Assembly (NCBI GenBank): GCA_023379385.1
Contig: JAMCUS010000028.1
Location: forward strand, 41,207 to 105,206
DNA: 64,000 nt
From: Thermoplasmatota archaeon
GTDB taxonomy: Archaea > Thermoplasmatota > Thermoplasmata > Lutacidiplasmatales > JAMCUS01
Direction of reading: 5' to 3'
The position numbers and the translations under genes are program-made. The stretch's first letter is position 1. Every line of letters begins with the position of its first letter. The notes beneath the pieces were generated by a model. It did no database searches, was not told the DNA's origin, and saw only the letters and a program-made list of their open reading frames with translations. Shown in pieces: positions 55,705 through 64,000 of this stretch.

Positions 55705-56488
55705 TTAGATCTACCTTTTCTATAACAGCATATAAATTATCTACAATCTCTGAAATACTGCCGGAAAGAATGGTAACCTCTCTGTATTCACTTTCTTCAG
55801 TTTTAACTTCTCTTACTTTTGTGGGAGAACCAGAAAGACCCACCCATTCCTTCGGTAATTCAATGTCTTTCAAACCCCATTTAACTATAACAGCTTTTTT
55901 ACCTCTGATCCTGCCTTTCAATGTTGGAGCTCTGACAATATTCATATTAAGAGATGCCGTTACAACAGCTGGTAGAGGTATAGATAAATATTCAATACCA
56001 CCTTCTACAAGTCTTTCTGCAAGAATTTTCTTTTCATTCGGTTGATATTCCAGCGAATGTATAAAGGTGGCCTGGGGTATCTTCAAATGCTCTGCCACAC
56101 CTGGACCAACCTGAGCTGTACTGGAGTCAGTGGTCTCTTCCCCGCATATAACAAGATCAAATTTTATTTTGGATACTGTTTTTGCAACTGTTAGTGACGT
56201 TGGATATGTATCCGCACCAGCAAAGTACCTGTCTGTTATTAAAATTCCATTATCAGCCCCCATCGAAATGGCCTCTTTCAACTGGTCTTCTGCCCATGGA
56301 GGGCCCATTGTAATAACTGTGACAGTTCCACCATATTTCTCTTTGAGGGATATAGCAAGCTCAATTCCATTCCTGTCAGGCGGGTTGATAACTGATTTTG
56401 CCTGCGACCTGTTCAATGTTTTCTTTATAGGATCCACAATTATACTCTGTGAATCTGGAACTACCTTTATGGCAACTACAATTTCCAT
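55697..56488 (-). CDS. etfB: Electron transfer flavoprotein subunit beta
   Basis: 263 residues from ATG 56488 (MEIVVAIKVVPDSQSI); the track's 56539 would overlap fixX. AISMGADNGILITDRYFAGADTYPTSLTVAKTV and DLVICGEETTDSSTAQVGPGVAEHLKIP are the EtfB nucleotide-binding blocks (GEETTD...QVGP). It lies two bases after fixX. In FixB/FixA-type systems it forms the electron-accepting dimer with EtfA. Confidence 0.95.
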   Translation of the reverse strand: MEIVVAIKVVPDSQSIIVDPIKKTLNRSQAKSVINPPDRNGIELAISLKEKYGGTVTVITMGPPWAEDQLKEAISMGADNGILITDRYFAGADTYPTSLTVAKTVSKIKFDLVICGEETTDSSTAQVGPGVAEHLKIPQATFIHSLEYQPNEKKILAERLVEGGIEYLSIPLPAVVTASLNMNIVRAPTLKGRIRGKKAVIVKWGLKDIELPKEWVGLSGSPTKVREVKTEESEYREVTILSGSISEIVDNLYAVIEKVDLND

Positions 56489-56490
56489 AC

Positions 56491-56793
56491 TTAACCCTCT
56501 TTGTAAATAACGCCAAATGGCCCTCTTGGATTGTGCCATGTTACAGCACCTTGATCACATGCTATAGCACAGGTTCCACACTCAATGCAGTCTTCATAGA
56601 TAAATACCAGTTTACCACCCATAATCTTGAAGCATTGTGCAGGACACGAATAGGTACAGAAATAATGTGGGCAATGCTCACAGATAGTTGTGTCAACAGT
56701 AATGTGTGCGTACTTTTCATTGTCCGTAATATATTTAACCACCCCCAATCTGTTTTTTATTTCAATTCTTTCAATCACAACCTCCACCCCCAT
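56491..56793 (-). CDS. fixX: FixX-type ferredoxin-like protein
   Basis: 100 residues. CEHCPHYFCTYSCPAQCF and CIECGTCAIACDQGAVTWHNPRGPFGV match FixX, the small iron-sulfur partner of FixC and equivalent to the C-terminal cluster domain of eukaryotic ETF:quinone oxidoreductase. The second motif (CIECGTCAIAC) holds one 4Fe4S cluster. The first motif retains several Cys that may hold another. It overlaps fixC by 19 bp. Confidence 0.94.
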   Translation of the reverse strand: MGVEVVIERIEIKNRLGVVKYITDNEKYAHITVDTTICEHCPHYFCTYSCPAQCFKIMGGKLVFIYEDCIECGTCAIACDQGAVTWHNPRGPFGVIYKEG

Positions 56794-58088
56794 GAAAGCA
56801 TGTCACGCATCAGTGTTAAATTGGATATACCTTGCTTTTTTCTGGCTTCTTTAACAATTGTTCTGATATGTTTTTTTGGATTTCCATGCTCACCTATAAA
56901 ATTATTCAGAATGTCCGTAATAAGATAGGGATATGTGTGGTGAAGCCTTTCATTCCATGAAAATCTATCTACGTGGGATAGCATCTCTATATCCTCTAAT
57001 AGATGATTTTCTTTCAATCTGTATATATATTCCTGAAAACTTTTATCAACCCAGTTATTCTTCTTAGCATTTATCAATGTTTCCGCGGCGACCATTCCGG
57101 ACCTTATGGCATAGTTCATGCCCTGAATAACAACACCATTTGAATAACATAGAGATGCTGCATCACCCACGACAAGGTATCCATTACCAGCTAACTTAGG
57201 AACCCCGGTTGGCCCTCCTTCTGGTATTAAATGTGCACTGTATTCTACAAGTGATCCCCCCTCTATTAAAGGTGCGATGAAAGGATGTGTTTTGTAGTCT
57301 TCTATAATATCGTATGAATACAGTTTCCCCTTTTTCAAAGAGGGGAGATTGATCACTACTCCAAGAGAAATGGATTCTTTATTGGTATACAGAAACCCGC
57401 CACCCATGACACCATTCTTCAAAAATCCAAGCAGATATTCAGATGCCACGCCGTATGGATAGGTGATATTAAACCTGTCATTTATGGTCTTTTCGTCAAG
57501 TTTATAAACCTCCTTTATTCCTAATGCCATATTTTCTATGGGATACTCCGTTTTCCCCTTTATATTTACACCACCAAATTTTTCATTCAGCACTATACGT
57601 GAGTTAGCCCCGTCTGCCACAATAACGCTATTGGCAGTAGTAACCTCTCCAGATTCTATAATTCCTGTAACTCTTCCGTTATTCCATGCAAGTTTTTCTA
57701 TGGGGGAGCCATTGATAACAAATACACCGGACTCCTCTGCCTTTTTCAATAGCCACGAATCAAACTTTACTCTGAGCACAGAGTAACCTACGTTCATATT
57801 CTCCCATTGTTTGGTTCTGTAATCCATGGTAAATTGATCTGTTTCAGTAAGCATACCTATACGTTTTGCTATGATCTTCCTTTCAATCGGCGCCTCTTTA
57901 TTCCAATCCAATATGATCTTCTCTAGATCATTACCCCATAATACACCACCTGAAACGCTTTTAGTACCTTTCTGTTCAGCTCTGTCTACCAGAAGAACGT
58001 TCATACCGGATTTAGCGAGAGGTATGGCTGCGGAAACGCCTGCCGGACCACCTCCAACAACGATTACATCAAAATCTGCTGAATACAA
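56775..58088 (-). CDS. fixC: FixC-type ETF:quinone oxidoreductase flavoprotein
   Basis: 437 residues. The FAD site is DVIVVGGGPAGVSAAIPLAKSGMNVLLVDRAEQKGTKSVSGGVLWG. VIVADGANSRI and GYLVVGDAASLCYSNGVVIQGMNYAIRSGMVAAETL complete the GR2-type FAD fold with the conserved GD. It moves electrons from EtfAB to the membrane quinone (or takes part in flavin-based bifurcation). A hydrophobic patch for membrane association is plausible but not clear. It is 25 bp downstream of mdh, so malate oxidation and ETF re-oxidation are co-expressed. Confidence 0.95.
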   Translation of the reverse strand: MYSADFDVIVVGGGPAGVSAAIPLAKSGMNVLLVDRAEQKGTKSVSGGVLWGNDLEKIILDWNKEAPIERKIIAKRIGMLTETDQFTMDYRTKQWENMNVGYSVLRVKFDSWLLKKAEESGVFVINGSPIEKLAWNNGRVTGIIESGEVTTANSVIVADGANSRIVLNEKFGGVNIKGKTEYPIENMALGIKEVYKLDEKTINDRFNITYPYGVASEYLLGFLKNGVMGGGFLYTNKESISLGVVINLPSLKKGKLYSYDIIEDYKTHPFIAPLIEGGSLVEYSAHLIPEGGPTGVPKLAGNGYLVVGDAASLCYSNGVVIQGMNYAIRSGMVAAETLINAKKNNWVDKSFQEYIYRLKENHLLEDIEMLSHVDRFSWNERLHHTYPYLITDILNNFIGEHGNPKKHIRTIVKEARKKQGISNLTLMRDMLSWGWRL

Positions 58089-58113
58089 CTGAATCCCTCA
58101 GGAAATAGCTCCA

Positions 58114-59064
58114 TTAAGGAGATAAAAAGGTTTCCGGACATTCAGATATCTCCTTTCTGATCTCTGTTATAGATCTTTGCAGGGCATCTGCTTCCTCTAC
58201 CGGTAGTTTAAGTTCTATAACCCCTTCTACACCATCTTTGCCCAGTTTCGCAGGAACACCTATGAAGACCCCCTTTGCACCATATTCACCGTTAAGGTGA
58301 ACAGAACATGGTAAAATTCTTTTTTTATCATATACAATAGACTCAACCATCTCAATTATTGAGAGGGATGGAGCATAGTACGCACTTCCACTTTTTATTA
58401 AATTGACAATCTCCCCACCACCACTTCTAGTTCTGGCAACAATTTTATCAATTGCATCCCTGGATAACAGTTCCGTTAATGGCCTACCTGCAACGTTTGT
58501 ATGGCTTATGATGGGGACCATCATATCTCCGTGTCCACCCAGCAGAAATGTATGAATATCCTTTTTTGATGTTTTTAGTTCTTCGGCTATAAATGTCTTA
58601 AACCTAGCTGAATCAAGAACCCCGGCCATACCCATTATATGAGACGGTTTGAATTGTGTAACCTTATATGCGATGTATGTAGTAACATCAAGAGGATTGC
58701 TCACCATTATAACGATGGAATTGGGTGCATGGGTTCGTATTGCTCTTGATACAGACTGGATTATTTCTGCATTTTTGGATAAAAGATCCATTCGTGTCAT
58801 TCCAGGTTTTCTTGCTAAACCAGCGGTAACGATAACAATATCACTATTCTTTATTTCGGATATATCGTTGCTACCATAGGCATGTATATCTATACCACTT
58901 ATAGGTGTGGATTCCAGAATATCAAGAGCCTTTCCTTGAGGCAAACCTTCTACAACATCTGTGATAACAGCCTCATTAGCGAGTTCTCTATCCACAATTC
59001 TCTGAAACGTAGTTGCACCGACATTACCAGCGCCAATAACGGCAATTTTTTTAACATTAGCCAT
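58114..59064 (-). CDS. mdh: Malate dehydrogenase (LDH-like)
   Basis: 316 residues from ATG 59064 (MANVKKIAVIGAGNVGATTFQ), preceded by GGTGGAT; the track's 59103 is too early. The Rossmann GAGNVGATT, VTAGLARKPGMTRMDLL (substrate-binding Arg in the mobile loop; the first Arg of ARKPGMTR fits malate rather than lactate), MVSNPLDVTTYIAYK, MAGVLDSARF and FLLGGHGDMMVP with the catalytic His are all present. It is the first gene of the operon that continues into fixC, and is divergent from serA. It feeds NADH and, with the malic enzyme, completes malate interconversion. Confidence 0.95.
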   Translation of the reverse strand: MANVKKIAVIGAGNVGATTFQRIVDRELANEAVITDVVEGLPQGKALDILESTPISGIDIHAYGSNDISEIKNSDIVIVTAGLARKPGMTRMDLLSKNAEIIQSVSRAIRTHAPNSIVIMVSNPLDVTTYIAYKVTQFKPSHIMGMAGVLDSARFKTFIAEELKTSKKDIHTFLLGGHGDMMVPIISHTNVAGRPLTELLSRDAIDKIVARTRSGGGEIVNLIKSGSAYYAPSLSIIEMVESIVYDKKRILPCSVHLNGEYGAKGVFIGVPAKLGKDGVEGVIELKLPVEEADALQRSITEIRKEISECPETFLSP

Positions 59065-59103
59065 AGAAATCCACCTTTTTCTTATATCTACCTTATTACA
59101 CAT

Positions 59104-59115
59104 TACAATTTATAT
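59104..59115 (-). promoter_or_regulatory. TATA box of the mdh-fix operon
   Basis: On the minus strand GATATAAATTG, 40-50 bases upstream of the mdh ATG, with AAGGTGGAT before the start as ribosome binding site. Confidence 0.45.
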
Positions 59116-59167
59116 CTTATGTCTACAAATGCAGGAATATGTTAGTCAAATAGGTTTTCAAAGCAAA

Positions 59168-59177
59168 AAAATATAAT
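59168..59177 (+). promoter_or_regulatory. TATA box giving a leaderless serA message
   Basis: AAATATAATG, centred about 27 bases before ATG 59200. That spacing puts the transcription start at the ATG and argues against the track's start at 59176, which would lie inside the TATA element. Confidence 0.5.
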
Positions 59178-59199
59178 GACATTATGCATTACCACACCC

Positions 59200-60144
59200 A
59201 TGTACAAAATTATTGTTACAGATAAGCTAAATGCTGATGCCATTGAGATGCTGAAGGGGTTTGGAGAAGTTACCTACGATACTGAAATAAAGTCGGATGA
59301 ATTAAAGGTGATCATAAAGGATTTTGACGCCATCATCGTGAGAAGTAGAACGAAGGTCACTGCAGATATTATAAATGCAGCAACTAATTTAAAGGTGATA
59401 GGAAGAGCCGGTGTTGGTGTGGATAACATAGATGTTAAAGCTGCTACATCACGAAGGATTCCCGTCGTTTTTTCACCTGGTGGAAGTACAAGAAGTGTAG
59501 TGGAAATTGCCGTAGGGTTGATGGTAGCTATGGCAAGAGATATAGTAAACCTTGATAACGAGACTAAGAAGGGAATATGGTTAAAGGGAAAGGTAGAAGG
59601 AACTGAACTTCACGGAAAGGTTATCGGTATATACGGATTCGGAAGAATTGGCAGGGAACTGGCAAAAATATGCATGGCAATGGGAATGAAGATACATGCA
59701 TATGACCCGTATGTAAAGGATTCGGATGACGCTATACTCTATAATGATTTCAATAAATTTCTTTCGGAGATAGACATTCTATCAGTTCACGCCGTTCTCA
59801 CGTCGCAGACAAACCATAGTATCGGTACAAAGGAGTTCAACATTATGAAGAAAGGAATATACATAATAAATCTGGCACGTGGAGAAATTATAGATGAAAA
59901 TAGTCTTATTAATGCAATAGAGAGTGGAATCGTCAAGGGAGCAGCACTGGACGTATATGAACACGAACCGCCTGTCAACACCAAACTGGTAAATTTTAAG
60001 AATGTTATTGCACTTCCACATATTGGCGCTGCAACAGCAGAAGCCCAGAAAAAATCAGGTACCATGATAGTCAAAGATGTTATAGCTGTACTATCCGGTA
60101 AAAAACCAGAAAGTTGTGTAAATAGTTCCATTCTGGATGGTTGA
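59200..60144 (+). CDS. serA: D-3-phosphoglycerate dehydrogenase (SerA-type D-2-hydroxyacid dehydrogenase)
   Basis: 314 residues from ATG 59200 (MYKIIVTDKLNADAIEML). FDAIIVRSRTKVTADIINAATNLKVIGRAGVGVDNID is the family N-terminal block. GKVIGIYGFGRIGRELAKI binds NAD, NLARGEIIDENSLI has the catalytic Arg, then ALDVYEHEPP the Glu and LPHIGAATAEAQ the His. No ASB or ACT domain follows, so it is the short form; a related 2-hydroxyacid dehydrogenase activity cannot be excluded. It overlaps the track's EamA start, but the accepted EamA start lies 20 bp downstream. Confidence 0.9.
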   Translation: MYKIIVTDKLNADAIEMLKGFGEVTYDTEIKSDELKVIIKDFDAIIVRSRTKVTADIINAATNLKVIGRAGVGVDNIDVKAATSRRIPVVFSPGGSTRSVVEIAVGLMVAMARDIVNLDNETKKGIWLKGKVEGTELHGKVIGIYGFGRIGRELAKICMAMGMKIHAYDPYVKDSDDAILYNDFNKFLSEIDILSVHAVLTSQTNHSIGTKEFNIMKKGIYIINLARGEIIDENSLINAIESGIVKGAALDVYEHEPPVNTKLVNFKNVIALPHIGAATAEAQKKSGTMIVKDVIAVLSGKKPESCVNSSILDG

Positions 60145-60163
60145 AATACCCGTGAACTGGTCA

Positions 60164-61063
60164 ATGAAATTCAGAAAAACCATAATATTTGGGGTCCTTT
60201 CTTCATTTATATGGAGCAGCTATTACCCCCTTCTTTACATAGAGGGCAATTCCAGCTCGTTTCTTACAGTAGGCATTCCCTTCCTTGTAGGAGGGTTGAT
60301 CTTTCTTTTTACGTCATGGAAACGGGGAACCATTAAGAAGGATATTAAACGATCTTCAATCCCCATTCTTGTTTTATTATCCATACTAGCATATGGCATG
60401 CAGGAATCCATCGTAATTTCTGTGGTTCATAATGGATCTATAAACACCTCTCTTTTTATCATGTTAGGAGATATAATTGTGGTACCACTTCTGGTGATAA
60501 TTCTAACTGTGGATAATACCGAAAGAAACCTCCTGCTCTTTATTTTGAGCATAATTCTTCTTTTTGTAGGTGGGGATATTGTCATTGCCAATGGTATATA
60601 TCTACCACCTGCCTCAATTGATCTCCTTTATGGAATAGCTGCCATGATTTTTATGTCTGTGTATTTCATTACCACTCAGCATACAATGGGTAATAACATT
60701 AACGAGACCACCCTTGGTATGACTTTCATAGGAGTGTTCATAATATCAATAGTATCAATACCGTATTATCCATCCTGGAATGTAATAACGGCTTTTCAGT
60801 TTTTCATTTTGGTTATAATAGGGATCACCTCCTTTAACATAGCATACTGGTGTTATTTTATATCCAGTTCTGTAAAAGGTATGGCTGTAACATCAATTCT
60901 TCAGGCACTTATACCCGCCTTTACTACAGTGTTTATGGTAACACTGGGAGAACCAGTTACCTTTTATACCATTTTGGGTATATGTATAACTAGTGCCGGT
61001 GCTGTAACAGCCTCTCTAAGCACTGTAAAAAAAATTAAACGAAATATATTCAAAAATAATTAA
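60164..61063 (+). CDS. EamA/DMT-family transporter
   Basis: 299 residues from ATG 60164 with ten hydrophobic helices in two five-helix halves, the drug/metabolite transporter layout. LSSFIWSSYYPLLYIEG begins the first half; VTSILQALIPAFTTVFMVTLGEPVTFYTILGICITSAGAV near the end is the EamA signature (helices 9-10 with conserved P and E). The substrate is unknown. It follows serA by 20 bp, so co-transcription is likely. Confidence 0.87.
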   Translation: MKFRKTIIFGVLSSFIWSSYYPLLYIEGNSSSFLTVGIPFLVGGLIFLFTSWKRGTIKKDIKRSSIPILVLLSILAYGMQESIVISVVHNGSINTSLFIMLGDIIVVPLLVIILTVDNTERNLLLFILSIILLFVGGDIVIANGIYLPPASIDLLYGIAAMIFMSVYFITTQHTMGNNINETTLGMTFIGVFIISIVSIPYYPSWNVITAFQFFILVIIGITSFNIAYWCYFISSSVKGMAVTSILQALIPAFTTVFMVTLGEPVTFYTILGICITSAGAVTASLSTVKKIKRNIFKNN

Positions 61064-61107
61064 ATAATATTTAGTATATATAGATTAATAGGGTATGTAG
61101 AAACATT

Positions 61108-61653
61108 ATGATTATGAATATTAAGATTGGTATCAGCGGAATACCTGGTTCAGGAAAAACTCAGGCACTTCTGGAAATTATAAAAATGATTGAAGCAGAG
61201 GGTGTAGTTGTTGGTGGAATGTTATCAATCCCCATTATAGAAGATGGAAAAAGATCTGGATTTTATGTGGAGAACTGGACGTCGAAAGAGAAAGCCGTTT
61301 TTGCGCACATAAATTTAACAGATTCAAAAATAAAATATGAGAGGTATGGTGTGGATCTATCGGCGCTGGAGAAGGTTGGGATACCAGCTATTGAATATGC
61401 CTTAGAAAGATCAGATTTGATTGTTATTGATGAAGTCGGAAAAATAGAATTGGAAAGTGAACCCTTTATAGAGGTTGTTAAGAGGGTTATTGAATCTGAT
61501 AAACCCACAATTCTTACCTTACATAAAAAATCAAGAAATCCACTACTGCAGGAAATAAGAAGAAAAGACGATATCAGAATTCTAGAGGTTACGCCTATAA
61601 ATATTAAAATACTGCCATTTAAGGTTATAAAATTGTTGAATGGAGAACATTGA
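61108..61653 (+). CDS. THEP1-type nucleoside-triphosphatase
   Basis: 181 residues. Walker A is GIPGSGKTQ (residues ~10-18), Walker B LIVIDEVGKIEL (~111-122), and the THEP1-specific GGMLSIPIIEDGKRSGFYVEN and TLHKKSRNPLLQEIRR follow. THEP1 enzymes hydrolyse NTPs in vitro; in archaea their cellular role is open, though nucleotide or RNA-related functions are proposed. The end overlaps the Trm1 start by 14 bp, suggesting coupled translation and perhaps an RNA-related role. Confidence 0.9.
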   Translation: MIMNIKIGISGIPGSGKTQALLEIIKMIEAEGVVVGGMLSIPIIEDGKRSGFYVENWTSKEKAVFAHINLTDSKIKYERYGVDLSALEKVGIPAIEYALERSDLIVIDEVGKIELESEPFIEVVKRVIESDKPTILTLHKKSRNPLLQEIRRKDDIRILEVTPINIKILPFKVIKLLNGEH

Positions 61654-62761
61654 GTGCATACGTGATGTTATGATACTCATCAAAGAAGGCCTGGTAGAGC
61701 TCTATGTTTCGCCACATAATGTAAATAAGACTGGTCCAGGTAAAAAAACTGATGAACCTTTCTATAACAGTATCATGAAGTTTTCAAGAGACCTTACTGT
61801 TTCTGTTATAAAATCGTGGAAAAATTCCGTGAGAACACCACAAATTCTGGACGGCCTTGCTGGAACAGGCGTAAGAGGTATAAGAATTATGACAGAACTG
61901 GGTATGCCATACGAGGTTTATATTAACGATCATAATCCAGATGCGTATAAACTGATCAGAAAAAATCTTGAACATAATGGATTGCCAACTATAAACAGTT
62001 CAAATCTTGATCTGAATAAAATTTTGTTGAATTCTAACTATTCTTACGTGGATATAGACCCTTTTGGATCTCCTGTTAAATTTATGGATAACGCAATCAG
62101 ATCTGTTCACATTGGCGGTATAATTGCTATTACTGCAACGGATACTGCAGCTCTTGAGGGTGTGGCGAACAGAGCCCTTTTCAGGAGGTACTGGGCATAT
62201 AATAGCAATGGATACTGGAGCAAAGAGACTGGTATGCGTATACTCATAGCAAATAGCGTAATGAGAGCCTCCGTATATGATAAATCTTTATTACCACTGC
62301 TTTCCATAAGGAGAGACCACTATTTTCGAATATTTTTTAAGGTAGTAAAATACCACGAATGGAAAAACGAGGTTGGTTATATGTCTGTGGATGATGGAAA
62401 TATAACTATAAATTACGATAACGATAGGACAGGATATGGTCCAGTATGGCTTGGACAATTACACGATAGATCTTTTGCAGAATCAATTATAAAGGATTTT
62501 ACTAATAATAAGATAGATTATAAATTTTTAAACAGATTATATGAGGAATCAGGTATGCCACCTCTATTTTATGATATGGTATATGTATGCAGAAGATTAA
62601 AAATACCCCAGCCACCTATAGAAAAGGTGATAGATCATTTAAAGCATCATGGGTTCAGAGCGTCACGAACAATATTTTCTAAAACAGGAGTAAAGTCTGA
62701 TGCGGACAGTTCATCTTTTAAAAACATAGTAATGGAGGTATCAAATACTGGCGTAACGTAA
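61640..62761 (+). CDS. trm1: tRNA (guanine-26-N2)-dimethyltransferase Trm1
   Basis: 373 residues. It dimethylates G26 of tRNAs with SAM. ELYVSPHNVNKTGPGKKTDEPFYNSIMKFSRDLTV is the typical N-terminal segment, ILDGLAGTGVRGIRI SAM motif I, YVDIDPFGSPVKFMDNA the DPFG active-site motif, and GIIAITATDTAALEG motif V-VI. The C-terminal domain ends with HHGFRASRTIFSKTGVKSDA. It is convergent with the methyltransferase gene next door (1-bp spacing). Confidence 0.95.
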   Translation: MENIECIRDVMILIKEGLVELYVSPHNVNKTGPGKKTDEPFYNSIMKFSRDLTVSVIKSWKNSVRTPQILDGLAGTGVRGIRIMTELGMPYEVYINDHNPDAYKLIRKNLEHNGLPTINSSNLDLNKILLNSNYSYVDIDPFGSPVKFMDNAIRSVHIGGIIAITATDTAALEGVANRALFRRYWAYNSNGYWSKETGMRILIANSVMRASVYDKSLLPLLSIRRDHYFRIFFKVVKYHEWKNEVGYMSVDDGNITINYDNDRTGYGPVWLGQLHDRSFAESIIKDFTNNKIDYKFLNRLYEESGMPPLFYDMVYVCRRLKIPQPPIEKVIDHLKHHGFRASRTIFSKTGVKSDADSSSFKNIVMEVSNTGVT

Positions 62762-62762
62762 C

Positions 62763-63386
62763 TCATTTCCTTATCTGTACAATCATCACGTAACTCATAC
62801 CCATAAAAAAACTTTTGAAAAAAAGAGTTTTTAAATTTTTAAAATTTAGTATGTAACTTATCACATCCCTGCCAAAATATGTTTTTCCAATAACAATAGC
62901 TGTATATTTTATGAAAAAAAATATGAAACATGATATTTTACCAGATGGTTTTTTACCATCCATAATACCAATTTTACCTTCATTTTTAAGGATACGCATA
63001 CTCTCTTTCAATGATCCTTTGTAGTCAGGCAAGGTTGTTAATGTGAAAGCATATATAATAGAACTTATAGAATTGTCTTTGAAGGGCAGATTGTTAGCGT
63101 CACATACAATAAATTCTGCATGTGGAACGTTCCTTTTAGCTATTTTTATCATTTTCTTAGAAATGTCTATTCCGGCATAACATACATCCGGATACTTAGT
63201 CATCGCTTCCTTTATCATTATGCCAGGACCAGTTCCTATTTCAAGCACCCATTCATTATTATTAGGTACAATATATTCAATTAATTTTCTTCTCCATGCA
63301 TATTCACCTTTGCTGATGACAGGAACAGCATCCAGTAATCCATAAACGTTGCTGAGTTTGTCATATCTTTTTGATACATCTACCAT
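62763..63386 (-). CDS. Class I SAM-dependent methyltransferase
   Basis: 207 residues. VLEIGTGPGIMIKEA is motif I, YAGIDISKKMIKIAKRN motif II, FIVCDANNLPFKDNSISSIIYAFTLTTLPDYKGSLKESMRILKNEGKIGIMDG motifs IV-V, in the style of UbiE-like methyltransferases. A hydrophobic segment near the C-terminus (ISCFIFFFIKYTAIVIG) suggests membrane association, hence a lipid or quinone substrate. The exact substrate cannot be told. Quinone methylation would fit the ETF:quinone pathway, but this is only a guess. Confidence 0.85.
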   Translation of the reverse strand: MVDVSKRYDKLSNVYGLLDAVPVISKGEYAWRRKLIEYIVPNNNEWVLEIGTGPGIMIKEAMTKYPDVCYAGIDISKKMIKIAKRNVPHAEFIVCDANNLPFKDNSISSIIYAFTLTTLPDYKGSLKESMRILKNEGKIGIMDGKKPSGKISCFIFFFIKYTAIVIGKTYFGRDVISYILNFKNLKTLFFKSFFMGMSYVMIVQIRK

Positions 63387-63561
63387 AAAATTACCATTCT
63401 AACATTATAATTGCAGGTTTTATAGATTTTTATTGTACATATTCTTAAGTCAGGCTTTGATTTGAATCATAATTAAGTTCTCAGTACTCATAGGGATCAT
63501 CATGGTATTCAGTTGACCCTCTTATCATCATTGAACATATATTATCCATCTTTGCCATTTA

Positions 63562-63634
63562 TGCCGAGAGAGGGAGTTGAACCCCCAAAATGCAGATCTG
63601 CAGTCTGCCACATTTGCCGCTCTGTCATCTCGGC
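63562..63634 (-). tRNA. tRNA-Cys(GCA)
   Basis: The minus strand reads GCCGAGATGACAGAGCGGC...; the acceptor GCCGAGA pairs with TCTCGGC. The anticodon stem is GCAGA/TCTGC around the loop CTGCAGA, giving anticodon GCA. The T arm is GGGGG-TTCAACT-CCCTC, with one weak pair. No intron. The discriminator base read from the genome is A, where U73 is expected for tRNA-Cys; no CCA is encoded. Confidence 0.92.
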
Positions 63635-63696
63635 ATGTATTTCATATTACATAAAATAGATTCAACATAATCAGGTTATGATATCTGTTAAACATG

Positions 63697-63999
63697 TTAA
63701 CAACCACCTTTAGAAGTTATCATCTGCTTGATGCTTAAACTTCGTGGGTATAACCATGCACCCTCTATCCCGTTCGCAAAAGCTTCAGGGATTGCCTTTT
63801 TTATTATATTGTATGCACCGTTAAGATCTGCATGAATTATCTTCCCTAATCCTGATTGAAACGCACCTCTTTTTACTCTTTTACCCATGTAATTATCGTG
63901 ATGTTCTATGCTTTCGTTATCGAGGAAACTGCATTTACTGGTATGGCTTTCATTCGCTATTTTGACTTCTATTCCCTGCTCTTCTGCCTTGTATTGTAT
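63697..63999 (-). CDS. TnpB-family protein, C-terminal part, cut by window edge
   Basis: The track lists 63 residues from MGKRVKRG, but the frame is open to the window edge and adds YKAEEQGIEVKIANESHTSKCSFLDNESIEHHDNY. SHTSKCSF is the degenerate zinc-finger entry and IHADLNGAYNIIKKAIPEAFANGIEG the RuvC-III Asp region of a third TnpB subtype. 101 codons are visible and undamaged. GTTAACATGTTTAAC directly after the stop resembles an element end. It may be a complete gene beyond the window; no TnpA is visible. Confidence 0.8.
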   Translation of the reverse strand: MQYKAEEQGIEVKIANESHTSKCSFLDNESIEHHDNYMGKRVKRGAFQSGLGKIIHADLNGAYNIIKKAIPEAFANGIEGAWLYPRSLSIKQMITSKGGC

Positions 64000-64000
64000 T

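Overview
The window is archaeal chromosome, most likely from the Thermoplasmata, probably Thermoplasmatales. This is an inference from gene content. It carries a complete archaeal exosome/proteasome superoperon (psmA-SBDS-rrp4-rrp41-rrp42-eL37-rpo12) and archaeal-type PriS, RIO1, KH/Dim2-like, fibrillarin, translin, DRG GTPase, Trm1 and eL41 genes. It also has an intron-containing tRNA-Lys, archaeal TATA boxes and GGTGAT-type ribosome binding sites. The DNA is AT-rich and genes are tightly packed, often overlapping by a few bases.

Layout. 1-1.3 kb: proteasome beta (cut by the window edge) and a 7-TM protein. 1.5-3.9 kb: an accessory patch with an ISAzo13-type transposase remnant, a perfect 11-bp hairpin, a DUF3800 gene, one copy of a ~96-bp dispersed repeat and a decayed acetyltransferase fragment. 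3.9-8.8 kb: tRNA-Lys, a GT4 glycosyltransferase, Elp3, type 2 IPP isomerase and ketopantoate reductase. 8.9-10.9 kb: a dead tnpB, the second repeat copy, a small coiled-coil protein and an inverted-repeat element. 11-18.7 kb: DUF457 hydrolase, a KefB-type antiporter with a minimal KhtT-like partner, the DRG GTPase with a decayed tnpB inserted directly after its stop codon, and three P/Q/Y-rich membrane proteins. 18.8-30.3 kb: RIO1-KH-primase-riboflavin reductase, then a heptose kinase/isomerase pair with DUF92, a transglutaminase, translin, fibrillarin, malic enzyme and GNAT.

30.4-39.2 kb is the most unusual locus. It is a five-gene minus-strand operon of pilin-like or membrane-anchored secreted proteins around a 2174-residue giant that contains eight tandem ~48-residue repeats. 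A diverged 1.6k-residue paralogue of the giant sits at 48.4-53.3 kb. There its membrane anchor is separated from the body by a single in-frame TAG, the repeat array is replaced by a beta-rich segment, and a 336-residue orphan protein follows. Between the two lie eL41, an MFS transporter, an IS scar, the exosome superoperon, a GT-C glycosyltransferase and 3-hydroxyacyl-CoA dehydrogenase.

54.6-64 kb is metabolic: an mdh-fixC-fixX-etfB-etfA operon (malate oxidation and ETF electron transfer to quinone, fitting the nearby hydroxyacyl-CoA dehydrogenase), SerA-like dehydrogenase, EamA transporter, THEP1 NTPase, Trm1, a methyltransferase, tRNA-Cys and the 3' part of another tnpB.

Two real small genes are missing from the ORF track: Rpo12 (43 aa) and eL41 (35 aa). 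I saw no CRISPR array, rRNA or replication origin.
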